64,000 nt of DNA from Qipengyuania mesophila. Lineage in GTDB: Bacteria; Pseudomonadota; Alphaproteobacteria; Sphingomonadales; Sphingomonadaceae. The stretch lies in NCBI RefSeq assembly GCF_019711655.1, contig NZ_JAIGNU010000001.1, positions 124,001 through 188,000 on the forward strand, read 5' to 3'. The notes beneath the pieces were generated by a model that worked only from the letters and a program-made list of their open reading frames with translations, ran no database searches and was not told the DNA's origin. Each line of letters starts with the position of its first letter. The first letter of the stretch is position 1. A program made the translations under genes and the position numbers. Of the stretch, positions 25,364 to 34,631 are shown piece by piece.

Positions 25364-27606
25364 TGCGGCGGGGTCACGCCATGGGCTTCGAGAAAGCGGA
25401 ACACGGTGTTGTAGCGATGCGGCGAGATCTGCTCGCCCGCGACGCGGTGCGTGTAACCGGGATAGAGCATCATTTCGAAGGGAACGTTGCTCTCCTGCAT
25501 CCTCGCGATCACCGCGGTGGCGTTCTCGAACACCACGTTGTCGTCGGCCATTCCGTGGATGATGAGCAGCGGATCGGCGATCCTGGCGGCGTCGGGAATG
25601 GCGCTCGATGCCTCGTATGCGGCGCCATCCGCCTGCGGCGTTCCCATGTAGCGCTCGGTGTAATGGGTGTCGTAGAGCTCCCATTTGGTCACCGGGGCGC
25701 CCGCTATCCCCGCGGCATAGAGGCCGGGATCGGCCTGCAATTGCTTCAATGTCATGTAGCCGCCGTAGGACCAGCCATCCACCGCGATCTTGCCGGGATC
25801 GACGAAGTCGAGCGTCTTGAGGAATTCGGCCCCGGCCTTCTGGTCGCGCACCTCGACGCCGCCCATCGCGCGGCTGATCGGCTGTTCGAATTCGACCCCG
25901 CGATTGGCGCTGCCGCGATTGTCGAGCGCGAACCAGATATAGCCCTTGTCGACGATCGCCTGGCGCAGCCCCCCGTCCCAGGCCTTGGTGACGACCTGCG
26001 CGTGCGGGCCGCCATAGTGATAGAAGAACACCGGGTAGCGCTTGCCCGGCTCGAGCTCGGGCGTGACCATTTCCCAATGAAGCGGCGTCCCGTCCTCGGC
26101 GGGAACGGTCCCGTATTGCGTCGGCCGGTGGCTCGCGAGGTACGGAGCATAGGGGTGATCGGCGTCGAGCGCGTTCTCCTCGATCCAGGCGAGGCGTTTG
26201 CCCTGCTGGTCGGCGATATAGCTCTGCGGCGGACTCGTATCGTTCGAGCGCGTGACGACGAGCGTCCGGCCCTTCTCGTCCATTGTCGCCGAATTGGCGT
26301 ATTCGGTGTCGGTCAGCAGCCTCGGCTCGCCCGGATCGGCGAGGTCGAGCGCGTAGACCTGCTGAGCCAGCACGTCGTCCTTCGTCCCCTGGAAGAAGAC
26401 CCGGCCCGCCTGCTGGTCGATCCCGACGAGCTTGGTGACGACCCATTCGCCGCGGGTCAGTTGGGTCCAATCACCCCCGGCGTAGCGATAGAGATGACCG
26501 TAGCCGTCGCGCTCGGACCACCAGATGAGGCTGCCGTCCTTCAGCCATTTGTAGTTGTTGGAAAGGTTGACCCAGTAATCCGGTTTGGCCGCGCGCTCGG
26601 TGAACAGCACCTCGCTGGCGCCGGTGGCGGGATCGACCTCGAGCATGTCGAGGACGGTCTGCGCGCGGTTCTCGCGCTGGACGTAGAGCGCGCTGCCGTC
26701 GGCCGCCCAATCGACGCGGGCCACATAGATGTCGCTCTCCTCGCCGAGATCGACCTTCACGCGGTTGCCGCCGTCGGGGTCCATCACGAAGAGGTCGACC
26801 GCGGCATTGGCGCTGCCGGCAACCGGGTAGCGCTGGTCGTAGACCTTGGTCCCCGTCGCACCGATCGCCGCGCGCGTGACCACGCCGACCATGCTTTCGT
26901 CGAAGCGCTCGACCGCGATGCGGCGATCGTCGGGGCTCCACCAATAGCCGGTATGGCGGTCCATTTCCTCCTGCGCGACGAATTCGGCCTCGCCCCAGCG
27001 CACGTTCTCACCTTCCTGCGGAGTGATCGGCCGAGCTTCCGCGCCCACCTCGCCGACCCACAGCTGCCGATCGCGCACGAAACCGACATAGGCGCTCGTA
27101 CCGCTGAGCGAGGGATTGAGTTCGCTCTCCTCGGTGTCGGTCAGGCGTTCCACCTCACCGCCGATGCTCGCGAGATAGAGATCGCCGTCGAGTGGCACGA
27201 GGACCCCATCGCCCTGCTTGGTCCACTGATAGTCGATGATGCCCTTGAGATTGCCCACGCGCGCGCGTTCGCGCTGCATCTTCTCGTCTTCGGACAATTC
27301 GCGGCCCGAGCCTAGTTTCTCGCTGTCGACGAGCATCGCCCAGTCGCCCGCCTCGCGGTCGTAGGCCCACAGGTCGTAGCGCTCCCGGTCGTCGGCACGA
27401 TTGCGCAGGAGCGTGAGATAGCGTCCGTCGGGCGACAGCTTCACCATGCGCGGCGTCGGTCCGTCGAGGCTGGGCGAGGCGAAGACGCGTTCGAAACTCA
27501 GCTCCATTGGCGCGGTCTCCGTATTCTGCGCGGTGGTTTGGGCGGCGAGCGGCGTAGCAAGGCAGGTGCCCAGAGCAAGGGCTGCCGCGAAGGTCAGGTG
27601 ACGCAA
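25360..27606 (-). CDS. S9 family peptidase, dipeptidyl peptidase IV type
   Basis: A 748-residue serine peptidase with signal peptide (MRHLTFAAALALGTCLATPLAA), an N-terminal beta-propeller and a C-terminal alpha/beta-hydrolase domain. The triad is Ser613 (GWSYGG), Asp688 or 689 (HGMADDNV) and His720 (GYTHRV). DPP4 removes X-Pro or X-Ala dipeptides from peptide N-termini in the periplasm. The start codon is TTG (27606) with GGAG 6 nt upstream. It overlaps the downstream amino-acid permease by 4 nt. Length is normal for bacterial DPP IV. Confidence 0.95.
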   Translation of the reverse strand: MRHLTFAAALALGTCLATPLAAQTTAQNTETAPMELSFERVFASPSLDGPTPRMVKLSPDGRYLTLLRNRADDRERYDLWAYDREAGDWAMLVDSEKLGSGRELSEDEKMQRERARVGNLKGIIDYQWTKQGDGVLVPLDGDLYLASIGGEVERLTDTEESELNPSLSGTSAYVGFVRDRQLWVGEVGAEARPITPQEGENVRWGEAEFVAQEEMDRHTGYWWSPDDRRIAVERFDESMVGVVTRAAIGATGTKVYDQRYPVAGSANAAVDLFVMDPDGGNRVKVDLGEESDIYVARVDWAADGSALYVQRENRAQTVLDMLEVDPATGASEVLFTERAAKPDYWVNLSNNYKWLKDGSLIWWSERDGYGHLYRYAGGDWTQLTRGEWVVTKLVGIDQQAGRVFFQGTKDDVLAQQVYALDLADPGEPRLLTDTEYANSATMDEKGRTLVVTRSNDTSPPQSYIADQQGKRLAWIEENALDADHPYAPYLASHRPTQYGTVPAEDGTPLHWEMVTPELEPGKRYPVFFYHYGGPHAQVVTKAWDGGLRQAIVDKGYIWFALDNRGSANRGVEFEQPISRAMGGVEVRDQKAGAEFLKTLDFVDPGKIAVDGWSYGGYMTLKQLQADPGLYAAGIAGAPVTKWELYDTHYTERYMGTPQADGAAYEASSAIPDAARIADPLLIIHGMADDNVVFENATAVIARMQESNVPFEMMLYPGYTHRVAGEQISPHRYNTVFRFLEAHGVTPPQ

Positions 27607-27829
27607 AGATCTCTCCCCGTGGATGTCGCGGGGTGATGGAGAATAGCGTGCGTCCGCGCAAGCCGAGGCGCGGCAATCATGCCTAAATTCAGGTTAAGCG
27701 CGAATGGTATGATCCGGCTAACGCCTGAGCGCGAGAAAGGCGCATACTCCGGGCGGCCACTATGGCTCTGCGGCCGGGCGGGGTTGCGCATGGGAAGCCA
27801 GATTCACGTCTACGATCACGGCCCCTACG
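27607..27829. other. intergenic region before the dipeptidyl peptidase gene
   Basis: With the rplS terminator, the gap between the peptidase and rplS is 290 bp. It should hold the promoter of the peptidase-permease operon on the minus strand. I find no clear -35/-10 pair, RNA gene or repeat. An open frame on the plus strand (27679-27966) has composition unlike neighbours, crosses the terminator and the rplS end, and is not accepted. Confidence 0.4.
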
Positions 27830-27863
27830 AAAAAGGGCGGCCTTCCCAGTCGGAAGGCCGCCC
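27830..27863 (-). terminator. intrinsic terminator of the trmD-rplS operon
   Basis: GGGCGGCCTTCC (27835-27846) pairs perfectly over 12 bp with GGAAGGCCGCCC (27852-27863) around a 5-nt loop, followed on the minus strand by TTTTT (27834-27830). It lies 33 bp after the rplS stop. This is the strongest terminator in the window. Confidence 0.95.
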
Positions 27864-27896
27864 CCAAACTTCTCGCGAAGAGAAACTGTTTCGTGC

Positions 27897-28265
27897 TTAC
27901 GCCTTGGGCGCGTTGTCGCGACGTTCGGCGATACGCGCGCGCTTGCCGGTGCGGCCGCGCAGGTAGTAGAGCTTCGCGCGACGCACGATACCGCGGCGAA
28001 CCACGGTGATGCTGTCGACGATCGGCGAGTAGAGCGGGAACACGCGTTCCACGCCTTCGCCGAAGCTCATCTTGCGCACGGTGAAGTTGCTGCCCATGCC
28101 GCGGTTGGAGCGAGCGATGACAACGCCTTCGAAATTCTGGACGCGTTCGCGGTTGCCTTCGACAACCTTGACGCCGACGCGCACGGTGTCACCGGCGCGG
28201 AATTCGGGAATGTCCTTCCCGAGGTTCTCGATAGCTTCTGCTTCGAGCTGCTGAATGAGGTTCAT
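27897..28265 (-). CDS. rplS: 50S ribosomal protein L19
   Basis: A 122-residue L19, located at the 30S-50S interface. The family segments are [48 protein letters not shown] and the basic [17 protein letters not shown]. Length is near the usual 115. It follows trmD by 12 bp and ends the operon before a strong terminator. Confidence 0.98.
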   Translation of the reverse strand: MNLIQQLEAEAIENLGKDIPEFRAGDTVRVGVKVVEGNRERVQNFEGVVIARSNRGMGSNFTVRKMSFGEGVERVFPLYSPIVDSITVVRRGIVRRAKLYYLRGRTGKRARIAERRDNAPKA

Positions 28266-28277
28266 CGAACCGTATCC

Positions 28278-29000
28278 CTAGTCTTTTCGCCGCGCGCCAG
28301 AGGCAGGTCGGTCCCGAGCGTCACTGTAACGCTCCCAAAGGTCCGGCCTGCGTAACCGTGTGTCTTCCTCGCTCCTTGCCTTGCGCCAAGCAGCGATTTT
28401 CGCATGATCCCCCGATCGCAGCACTTCAGGGATCGTGCGCCCTTCCCATTCCTGAGGTCGGGTATATTGCGGGTATTCGAGAAGGCCGTCCTCGAACGAC
28501 TCCTCATGCCCGCTTGTGGGCGCGCCCATTACTCCGGGAAGCAAGCGAATGCAAGCGTCGAGAATCGCCAGCGCGGCGGGTTCTCCGCCCGAGAGGACGA
28601 TATCGGCCAGGCTGACCTGCTCGACCTGCGGGAAAGCCTCGAAAATCCGCTCGTCGAAGCCCTCGAAGCGGCCGCACAATATCGCGACACCTGGTCCAGC
28701 GGCGATCTCGCGAATGCGCTCCTGCGTGATCGGCTTGCCGCGCGGGGTCATGGCGAGGATCGGGCGCCCCTCGCCCACGCTCGTCAGCGCCGCGCCGATG
28801 ACGTCGGGCTTGAGCACCATGCCCGCCCCGCCACCGGCCGGCGTATCGTCGACCGTACGATGCTTGTCGGTGGCGAAATCGCGGATCTGGACGGTCTCGC
28901 AGGACCAATCGCCGCGCTCGAGCGCCCGTCCGGCAAGCGAGACGCCGAGCGGGCCTGGAAACATCTCGGGATAGAGGGTGAGGATGGTGGCGGCGAACAT
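28278..29000 (-). CDS. trmD: tRNA (guanine-N1-)-methyltransferase
   Basis: A 240-residue SPOUT methyltransferase that methylates G37 of tRNAs and prevents frameshifting. The trefoil-knot region holds [13 protein letters not shown] and the [15 protein letters not shown] segment that binds S-adenosylmethionine; the catalytic Asp follows in [10 protein letters not shown]. It is first in the remaining trmD-rplS unit. In most bacteria rimM lies directly upstream; here three unrelated genes intervene. Confidence 0.97.
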   Translation of the reverse strand: MFAATILTLYPEMFPGPLGVSLAGRALERGDWSCETVQIRDFATDKHRTVDDTPAGGGAGMVLKPDVIGAALTSVGEGRPILAMTPRGKPITQERIREIAAGPGVAILCGRFEGFDERIFEAFPQVEQVSLADIVLSGGEPAALAILDACIRLLPGVMGAPTSGHEESFEDGLLEYPQYTRPQEWEGRTIPEVLRSGDHAKIAAWRKARSEEDTRLRRPDLWERYSDARDRPASGARRKD

Positions 29001-29059
29001 CGCCGCGCCCTAGCGGCTCGGCGCGCCGAGTTCCATCCCGTTCGTTCGGGGAAGGCGCC

Positions 29060-29359
29060 TCAGCGCCGCCCCAGCCTCAAGCGCTTGTCGTGCCTGGCCG
29101 GCCCGATCTTCGAGACGGCGACCGAGCTTGCGATGCCGAGACCGACCAGACCTCCCCCCGCCAGCAGGTCCATCCCGTGGAGCGTCACGCTCTGATGCCC
29201 TTCCACCAGGAAGGCGAAGACCACGGCCAGTGGTCCGCCGCCCGCGAGCACATGCCTGAAGCGCGGCCCGATCGTCGGAGAAAAACGCGCCATCGCCCAG
29301 CTGATCGCGACGGAGCCGCTTGCATAGGCGGCGCTCAAGGTCACCGGATCGTCAATCAT
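29060..29359 (-). CDS. small membrane protein of unknown function
   Basis: A 99-residue protein with two or three hydrophobic stretches: [32 protein letters not shown] and [18 protein letters not shown]. The C-terminus is basic ([11 protein letters not shown]), probably cytoplasmic. I recognise no family. Its start overlaps the end of the nitrilase gene by 8 nt, and its good hydrophobic pattern and overlap suggest a real gene. Role unknown. Confidence 0.65.
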   Translation of the reverse strand: MIDDPVTLSAAYASGSVAISWAMARFSPTIGPRFRHVLAGGGPLAVVFAFLVEGHQSVTLHGMDLLAGGGLVGLGIASSVAVSKIGPARHDKRLRLGRR

Positions 29360-30305
29360 TCCACTCCACCCCGTTTCTGGCGCGCGTATCGACGCGCAGC
29401 TCGAAGACGTCAGGCCGCGAGTAATGGCCGTCGGTATCGAGCGATGCCAAGCCTTCTTCGATCTCGGTCAGATCGAGCTCTGCGAACAGCGTCTCCTCGC
29501 CCTCGCCCGCCTGCGCAACGATCCGCGCGTCGGGCGCGGCGATGAGCGAACCACCACGGTTGAGCACGTCTTCGGGAATCGCCGCCATCAACTCGCGCGC
29601 TTCATCGCTTCCGCCCGCACGCTCGAGCCCGTCGAACAGATCGTCCTTCGATTGCACCAGCCCTGCCGCGAGCACGAAGCAGCGCCCCTCCATCGCGTAA
29701 TGCCGCGAGGCGATGGCATATTGCTCGCGCACCGTGGGCCAGGCAGCGACATGCACGCTCTCGCCGAGATTGTGCATCGCCGCGCGCGCCAGCGGCATCC
29801 AGTGTTCCCAGCAGATCAGGCTGCCGACGCGGCCCCACTCGGCCTGGTGGATGCCGAGCGTCGAGCCGTCGCCGCGCATCCACACCAGCCGCTCGCCATG
29901 CGTCGGCACCAGCTTGCGGTGGTCCAGCACCGGCAGCCCGGGGCGGAAGGTCAGCTGGTTGTTGTAGAGGCTGCGACGCACCCGCTCGTGCGCGCCGATG
30001 CTGATCACCGCGCCGCTGGCGTCGCACAGTTCCTGCAAGGGCAGCAGCCGCTCGTCATCCGCCACCACCGCCTGATCCATCAGGATCCGGTGCAGCGCCT
30101 TGCTCCCCGGATGATCCCACAGCGCCGCACCGGGCGCCTCGTCGAGCCACAGCGGGTAGCCACCGAGGAAGGTCTCGCCGAAGGCCACCAGCCTCGCCCC
30201 GCCATCGATCGCCGCGCGCGCGAGGCGCACCGCCTTGTCGATCCCGTCGCCGATCGCGAGCGGGATCGGAGCGGCCTGGACTATGGCGACGGGGAGCATG
30301 GTCAT
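29352..30305 (-). CDS. nitrilase (carbon-nitrogen hydrolase family)
   Basis: A 317-residue nitrilase-superfamily enzyme. The triad is Glu44 ([10 protein letters not shown]), Lys131 ([14 protein letters not shown]) and Cys165 ([12 protein letters not shown]). The [10 protein letters not shown] and THGER motifs place it in branch 1, true nitrilases that turn nitriles into carboxylic acids and ammonia, rather than the amidases. It is cytoplasmic and usually forms spirals. It is one of three genes lodged between rimM and trmD. ATG at 30305 or 30299 are both possible. Confidence 0.92.
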   Translation of the reverse strand: MTMLPVAIVQAAPIPLAIGDGIDKAVRLARAAIDGGARLVAFGETFLGGYPLWLDEAPGAALWDHPGSKALHRILMDQAVVADDERLLPLQELCDASGAVISIGAHERVRRSLYNNQLTFRPGLPVLDHRKLVPTHGERLVWMRGDGSTLGIHQAEWGRVGSLICWEHWMPLARAAMHNLGESVHVAAWPTVREQYAIASRHYAMEGRCFVLAAGLVQSKDDLFDGLERAGGSDEARELMAAIPEDVLNRGGSLIAAPDARIVAQAGEGEETLFAELDLTEIEEGLASLDTDGHYSRPDVFELRVDTRARNGVEWND

Positions 30306-30359
30306 GTCAGCCTGCTAGCCGCAGGCGGCACCCTTTGCCATCCCGCGCGTATCAGCGGA

Positions 30360-31289
30360 ATGGAAACGCACGCCAAAGAGATCGACGATTGCATCATCGT
30401 GGGAGCAGGGCCGGCCGGGTTGACCGCGGCGATCTATCTCGCGCGCTACTACCTCGATATCCGCATGTTCGATTGCGGCACCAGCCGTGCGAGCTGGATC
30501 CCGACGAGCCACAACCATGCCGGCTTTCCCGAGGGTATCAACGGCGAGGAACTGCTCGAGCGGATGCGCGAGCAGGCCGCCAAATACGGCGCGCTGCGCG
30601 AGCCCAGACGCGTCACCGACCTCCAACGCGAAGACGAGCATTTCACCGTCTGCTGCGACGACGAGGAATATCGCGCGCGAACCGTCCTGCTGGCAACAGG
30701 CGTGGTCAATATCCGGCCCGATGGGATCGACGGCGAGTTGCACGACGAGGCGCTGCGCCGCGGCCTGATCCGCTATTGCCCGGTCTGCGACGGCTACGAA
30801 GTGACCGACAAGCGTGTCGCGGTGATCGGCACAAGCGACCACGGCACGGCGGAGGCGCAGTTCATCCGCACTTATACGCGCGACGTGACGCTGGTTTCAC
30901 CCGATGGCGATCACGATCTGTCGGAGCAGTGCTCGAAAGCGCTCGACGAGGCCGGGATCGCGCGCGTGGCGGGGCCCTGTGGTTCCTTCGCCATCGAGAA
31001 CGGGCGGATCGCCTTCGACACGGTCGAGGGTCGCCTGAGCTTCGACAGCCTCTATCCCGCGCTAGGCTCGGTGGTGCGTTCGGGTCTGGCCGAAAAATGC
31101 GGCGCGAAAGTGAGCGAGGACGGTTGCATACTCGTCGACGACCATCTCGAAACCAGCGTGCCGGGGCTGTTCGCCGCGGGCGACGTGGTGATCGGCCTCG
31201 ACCAGATCAGCCATGCGATGGGCCAGGCCGGCGTCGCTGCCACCACGATCCGCAACCACCTGGCCGAGAAGCGGCCGCTGCGGCGCTAG
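30360..31289 (+). CDS. thioredoxin reductase-like NAD(P)/FAD-dependent oxidoreductase
   Basis: A 309-residue flavoprotein with the two-dinucleotide-binding fold of thioredoxin reductase: GAGPAG (15-20) for FAD, a redox motif CPVC (Cys140, Cys143) in place of the usual [14 protein letters not shown] for the pyridine nucleotide (not the common GGGxxA), and a C-terminal [11 protein letters not shown] strand. The altered second motif suggests its partner or nucleotide differs from true TrxB. It lies on the opposite strand from all genes of the interrupted ribosome operon, and its stop shares CTAG with rimM. Confidence 0.88.
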   Translation: METHAKEIDDCIIVGAGPAGLTAAIYLARYYLDIRMFDCGTSRASWIPTSHNHAGFPEGINGEELLERMREQAAKYGALREPRRVTDLQREDEHFTVCCDDEEYRARTVLLATGVVNIRPDGIDGELHDEALRRGLIRYCPVCDGYEVTDKRVAVIGTSDHGTAEAQFIRTYTRDVTLVSPDGDHDLSEQCSKALDEAGIARVAGPCGSFAIENGRIAFDTVEGRLSFDSLYPALGSVVRSGLAEKCGAKVSEDGCILVDDHLETSVPGLFAAGDVVIGLDQISHAMGQAGVAATTIRNHLAEKRPLRR

Positions 31290-31771
31290 TCGACGAAACC
31301 GGCGGCAACCATCAGCCGTTCGCTATCCCATTCGGGCACCGCCTGCTTGGTCAGCGGAACCATGAATTTCTTGCCGTCGGGCTTCTCGATCTCGACGATG
31401 TCGGTTGCCCCGAAATTCTCGACCGCGCAGACGCGGCCGACGGGCTCGCCGTTGTCGGAGACCACGGCAAGGTCGAGCAGGTCGGAATGGTAGAATTCGT
31501 CCGCGGCCAGCTCGGGCAGGGCCTGCCGGGACACCGAAAGGGCGGTGCCACGCAGCTGCTCGGCCGCGGTCCGATCCGTGACCTCGGCAAAGCGCGCGAT
31601 GGCACCGCCCTTGTTGTCGCTGCGGATCTTGACGAGGGTCAGCGATCCCTCATTGAAGCTCTTGTGCGGTTTGAGGGCATCGACCCCCTCGCCGAAGAGC
31701 TTCAGGCGGACTTCGCCCGCCACGCCATGTGCACCGGTGACGGCTGCCAGCGTGACGGGCTTGTCCGACAT
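31286..31771 (-). CDS. rimM: 16S rRNA processing protein RimM
   Basis: A 161-residue maturation factor that helps assemble the 30S head around S19. It has the N-terminal RimM barrel ([21 protein letters not shown]) and the PRC-barrel part ([41 protein letters not shown]). It lies 8 bp after rpsP. Its stop overlaps the convergent thioredoxin-reductase-like gene by CTAG, so no terminator fits between them. Confidence 0.96.
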   Translation of the reverse strand: MSDKPVTLAAVTGAHGVAGEVRLKLFGEGVDALKPHKSFNEGSLTLVKIRSDNKGGAIARFAEVTDRTAAEQLRGTALSVSRQALPELAADEFYHSDLLDLAVVSDNGEPVGRVCAVENFGATDIVEIEKPDGKKFMVPLTKQAVPEWDSERLMVAAGFVD

Positions 31772-31779
31772 GGGCGGGA

Positions 31780-32253
31780 TTACTCGCCCTTGTCTTCGGT
31801 AGCTTCTTCGGCAGCGGCTTCTTCGGCCGGCGCTTCTTCAGCGGCAGCTTCTTCGGCCGGAGCTTCGGCAGCAGCCTTGGCTTCTTCTTCGGCAGCCTTC
31901 TTGGCTTCCTCGGCTTCAGCGACCTTGGCGGCCTTTTCCTCGGCGCGTTCCTTGGCGGCTTCGCCCGGCTCGCCCTTCTTCGGGTTGTTGCGCGGTGCAC
32001 GCTCGAGGATGCCGGCGGCATCGAGGAAGCGGTGGACGCGGTCCGACGGCTTGGCGCCGACCGACAGCCAGTGACGCGCGCGGTCTTCGTTGAGCTTCAC
32101 GCGCTCGCCCGAATCCTTCGGCAGCATCGGGTTGTAGGTGCCGATCTGCTCGAGATACTTGCCGTCGCGCGCCGAACGCGAGTCGGCGACGATGATGCGG
32201 TAGTAGGGGCGCTTCTTGGCACCACCACGCGAAAGACGGATTGCAACTGCCAT
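31780..32253 (-). CDS. rpsP: 30S ribosomal protein S16 with Ala/Glu-rich tail
   Basis: A 157-residue S16. The core (1-86: [21 protein letters not shown], then [10 protein letters not shown] and [15 protein letters not shown]) is standard and E. coli S16 ends near there at 82. About 70 further residues are nearly all Ala, Glu and Lys, with repeats such as [12 protein letters not shown], and could form a charged helix. Similar extensions are known in alphaproteobacteria. The DNA of the tail is itself repetitive (31790-31950). It follows ffh by 34 bp. Confidence 0.97.
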   Translation of the reverse strand: MAVAIRLSRGGAKKRPYYRIIVADSRSARDGKYLEQIGTYNPMLPKDSGERVKLNEDRARHWLSVGAKPSDRVHRFLDAAGILERAPRNNPKKGEPGEAAKERAEEKAAKVAEAEEAKKAAEEEAKAAAEAPAEEAAAEEAPAEEAAAEEATEDKGE

Positions 32254-32287
32254 TTGATATAACCTTTCGAATGTAAACGTCTGAAAC

Positions 32288-33775
32288 TTATTTCTTCTTG
32301 AGCATGTCCTGGAGGTCGGGGGGGAGCGTGTTCATATCCACGCCGGGTCCCTTGCCGCCGCCCATTCCGGGCATGCCGCCGCCAGGACCGCCGAGCCCCG
32401 GCATGGCGGCGCCCATGCCCCCGCCGCCGAACAGCGCGCCGAGGCCCTTGAGGCCGCCCATCTTCTTGATCTGCTTCATCGCGCGGCCCATCTCCTGGTG
32501 CATCTTGAGCACCTTGTTGACGGTCTGCACGTCGGTGCCCGAGCCCGCCGCCACGCGCTTCTTGCGCTTGGCGTTCATCAGTTCGGGGCGCTTGCGTTCC
32601 TTGGGCGTCATCGAGCCGATGATCGCATCCATATGCAGCAGCACGCGGTCGTCCATGTTCGAGGCCGCCATTGCCGCCTTGGCCTTCTTCATCCCCGGCA
32701 GCATGCCCGCGAGCATGCCGAGGCCGCCCATGTTCTGCATCTGGCGGAGCTGCATGCGCAGGTCTTCGAGATCGAACTTGCCCTGCGCCATCTTCTTGGC
32801 GAGCGCCTCGGCCTCGTCGGCCTTGATCGTCTCGGCAGCCTTTTCGACCAGGCTGACGACATCGCCCATGCCAAGGATGCGGCCGGCGACGCGCTTGGGA
32901 TCGAAGGCCTCGATCGCATCGAGCTTCTCGCCCGTGCCGGCGAACTTGATCGGCTTGCCGGTGACATAGCGCATCGACAGCGCCGCACCGCCGCGTGCAT
33001 CGCCGTCCATGCGGGTCAGCACCACGCCGGTCAGCGGCACTTCGCCGGTGAAGCTCTGTGCGACATTGACCGCGTCCTGGCCGGTCAGGCTGTCGACCAC
33101 CAGCAACACCTCAGTCGGCGCGGAGACGCTGGCGATGGCCTTCATCTCGGCCATCAGCGCTTCGTCGACGTGGAGGCGGCCCGCGGTGTCGAGCAGCAGC
33201 ACGTCGGCGGCCTGCAGCTTGGCGCTTTCCATCGCGCGGCGGGCGATATCGACCGGCTGCTGGCCTTCGACGATCGGCAGCGTGGCGACCTCGACCTGTT
33301 CGCCGAGGACCTTGAGCTGTTCCTGCGCGGCCGGACGGTTGACGTCGAGCGACGCCATCAGCGCCTTCTTGCCGTGCTTCTGCTTGATCAGCCGGCCGAG
33401 CTTGGCGGTGGTGGTCGTCTTGCCCGAGCCCTGCAGGCCGACCATCATGATGACGACCGGCGGCTTGGCGGCGAAATTGAGCTCGCGATCCTTGGGATCG
33501 GCATCCTCGCCCCCGCCGAGCATGGCGACGAGCTCGTCGTCGACGATCTTGACGACCTGCTGGCCGGGGGTGACCGACTTGAGGACGTCCTGCCCGATCG
33601 CCTTTTCGGTGACCGCATCGATGAAGCGGCGGACAACGGGCAGCGCGACATCGGCCTCGAGCAGCGCCACGCGAATCTCGCGCATCGCATCGCGCACGTC
33701 CTGTTCGGACAGCGCGCCGCGCCCCTTCAGGCGGTCGAAGACATTGCCGAGGCGGTCGGACAGATTGTCGAACAT
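32288..33775 (-). CDS. ffh: signal recognition particle protein Ffh
   Basis: A 495-residue SRP GTPase. It has the N domain ([16 protein letters not shown]), the G domain with [13 protein letters not shown] (113-125), the DTAGR box and the TKMD-like [10 protein letters not shown], and the C-terminal M domain, methionine-rich, that binds signal sequences and 4.5S RNA. The end is Gly/Met-rich ([17 protein letters not shown]). It starts the ffh-rpsP-rimM unit, with GAGGAG before its ATG. Confidence 0.98.
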   Translation of the reverse strand: MFDNLSDRLGNVFDRLKGRGALSEQDVRDAMREIRVALLEADVALPVVRRFIDAVTEKAIGQDVLKSVTPGQQVVKIVDDELVAMLGGGEDADPKDRELNFAAKPPVVIMMVGLQGSGKTTTTAKLGRLIKQKHGKKALMASLDVNRPAAQEQLKVLGEQVEVATLPIVEGQQPVDIARRAMESAKLQAADVLLLDTAGRLHVDEALMAEMKAIASVSAPTEVLLVVDSLTGQDAVNVAQSFTGEVPLTGVVLTRMDGDARGGAALSMRYVTGKPIKFAGTGEKLDAIEAFDPKRVAGRILGMGDVVSLVEKAAETIKADEAEALAKKMAQGKFDLEDLRMQLRQMQNMGGLGMLAGMLPGMKKAKAAMAASNMDDRVLLHMDAIIGSMTPKERKRPELMNAKRKKRVAAGSGTDVQTVNKVLKMHQEMGRAMKQIKKMGGLKGLGALFGGGGMGAAMPGLGGPGGGMPGMGGGKGPGVDMNTLPPDLQDMLKKK

Positions 33776-33951
33776 GCCTGTTACTCCTCATCGAACCATG
33801 GCTGGCCCGATTAAACGCGAAAAACGCCGGCGGACGAGAACTCGTCGGCCAGCGTGGGGAATTCCCCGATGAAACCCAAACTCATGCCCGGGTGTGGTGG
33901 AAGCAAGCCGCAGCCGTCGCCACGGCCTGCTACCACCAGAACCGGTGAAAA
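33776..33951. other. intergenic region between ffh and tRNA-Ala with imperfect hairpin
   Basis: The gap of 354 bp between ffh and the TIGR02300 gene contains a tRNA and little else. Downstream of the tRNA 3' end, GGTGGAAGCAAGCCG (33896-33910) pairs with CGGCCTGCTACCACC (33923-33937) over 13 of 15 positions, which may end the tRNA transcript although no T-run follows. The ffh promoter should lie in 33776-33890; I cannot place it. Confidence 0.45.
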
Positions 33952-34027
<76 letters not shown>

Positions 34028-34084
34028 GAACCATTTTTCAAACGACGCATCCTGGGAGGTGCGTCACCCTTGCGGGAGGCGCCC

Positions 34085-34112
34085 AATATAAGCAGCCCTC
34101 CCGCAATGCAAC
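34085..34112 (-). promoter_or_regulatory. possible promoter of tRNA-Ala
   Basis: On the minus strand TTGCAT (34111-34106) and TATATT (34090-34085) are 15 bp apart, about 58 bp upstream of the tRNA 5' end. The spacing is slightly short; a shifted GTTGCA box gives 16 bp. Support is only by resemblance to sigma-70-type boxes. Confidence 0.35.
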
Positions 34113-34129
34113 AGCTAATTTAAGCCACG

Positions 34130-34474
34130 TCAGCTTTCGTCGACGTCGTCGTCGTCGCCCTTCGATTTGGTCTCGACGCCGAGGTCGTCGTCGCCACCGA
34201 GATCGACTTCGTTGTCGGGCGAATCATCGTCTTCGTCGATGTCGATATCGAGATCGTCATCGTCGTCGCCGCCCAGATCGCTGTCCGCCTCGGCGTCCTT
34301 CTTCTTCTTGGATTCGTCCTCGGCGAGGATCGGCTGCTTCGACTTGAGCACGGGCTCGGGAGTCCATTCCTCACCGCATTCGATGCAGGTGACGGGATCT
34401 TCCTTGTTCAGATCGTAGAAGCGGGTGCCGCAGTTCGGGCAGGTCCGCTTGGTGCCCCATTCCGGTTTGACCAT
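34130..34474 (-). CDS. TIGR02300 family protein (FYDLN acid-tail zinc ribbon)
   Basis: A 114-residue protein with a zinc ribbon (Cys12, Cys15, Cys30, Cys33) around the signature [12 protein letters not shown], followed from about residue 62 by a tail of nearly all Asp and Glu with Lys. The family is restricted to alphaproteobacteria and has no known function; the acidic tail suggests binding of a basic partner such as a nucleic-acid-binding protein. The start at 34474 was chosen over 35110, which reads through aroA in antisense. Confidence 0.93.
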   Translation of the reverse strand: MVKPEWGTKRTCPNCGTRFYDLNKEDPVTCIECGEEWTPEPVLKSKQPILAEDESKKKKDAEADSDLGGDDDDDLDIDIDEDDDSPDNEVDLGGDDDLGVETKSKGDDDDVDES

Positions 34475-34631
34475 GTGTAATCCTTGGATTTGCCGCCCCA
34501 CGCGACCTGCGCGGAGCCGTGAATTCGTAATTGTATTGATGGGAACCTGCCGGGCAGGAATCAACAGCGCGCGCGCCTTGCCAGAACCCATGTGCGCTGT
34601 CAAAGCGCCGCCTTCATATGGATATGCCTTC

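Noticed and set aside
25192..27315. 707-residue open frame on the plus strand
   Set aside because: It is antisense to the dipeptidyl peptidase and permease, whose motifs and signal peptide are certain. It is His/Arg/Val-rich with no family pattern, as expected for the opposite frame of high-GC genes.
27679..27966. 95-residue frame upstream of rplS on the plus strand
   Set aside because: It crosses the rplS terminator and coding end, has no ribosome site, and has no recognisable fold.
29424..31289. 621-residue frame with a TrxR-like end
   Set aside because: The part before 30360 is antisense to the nitrilase. The reductase begins at [10 protein letters not shown].
32288..33775. 4.5S (SRP) RNA gene next to ffh
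   Set aside because: No GGAAG/GCA-type SRP hairpin was recognised in the flanks; the gap holds tRNA-Ala only.
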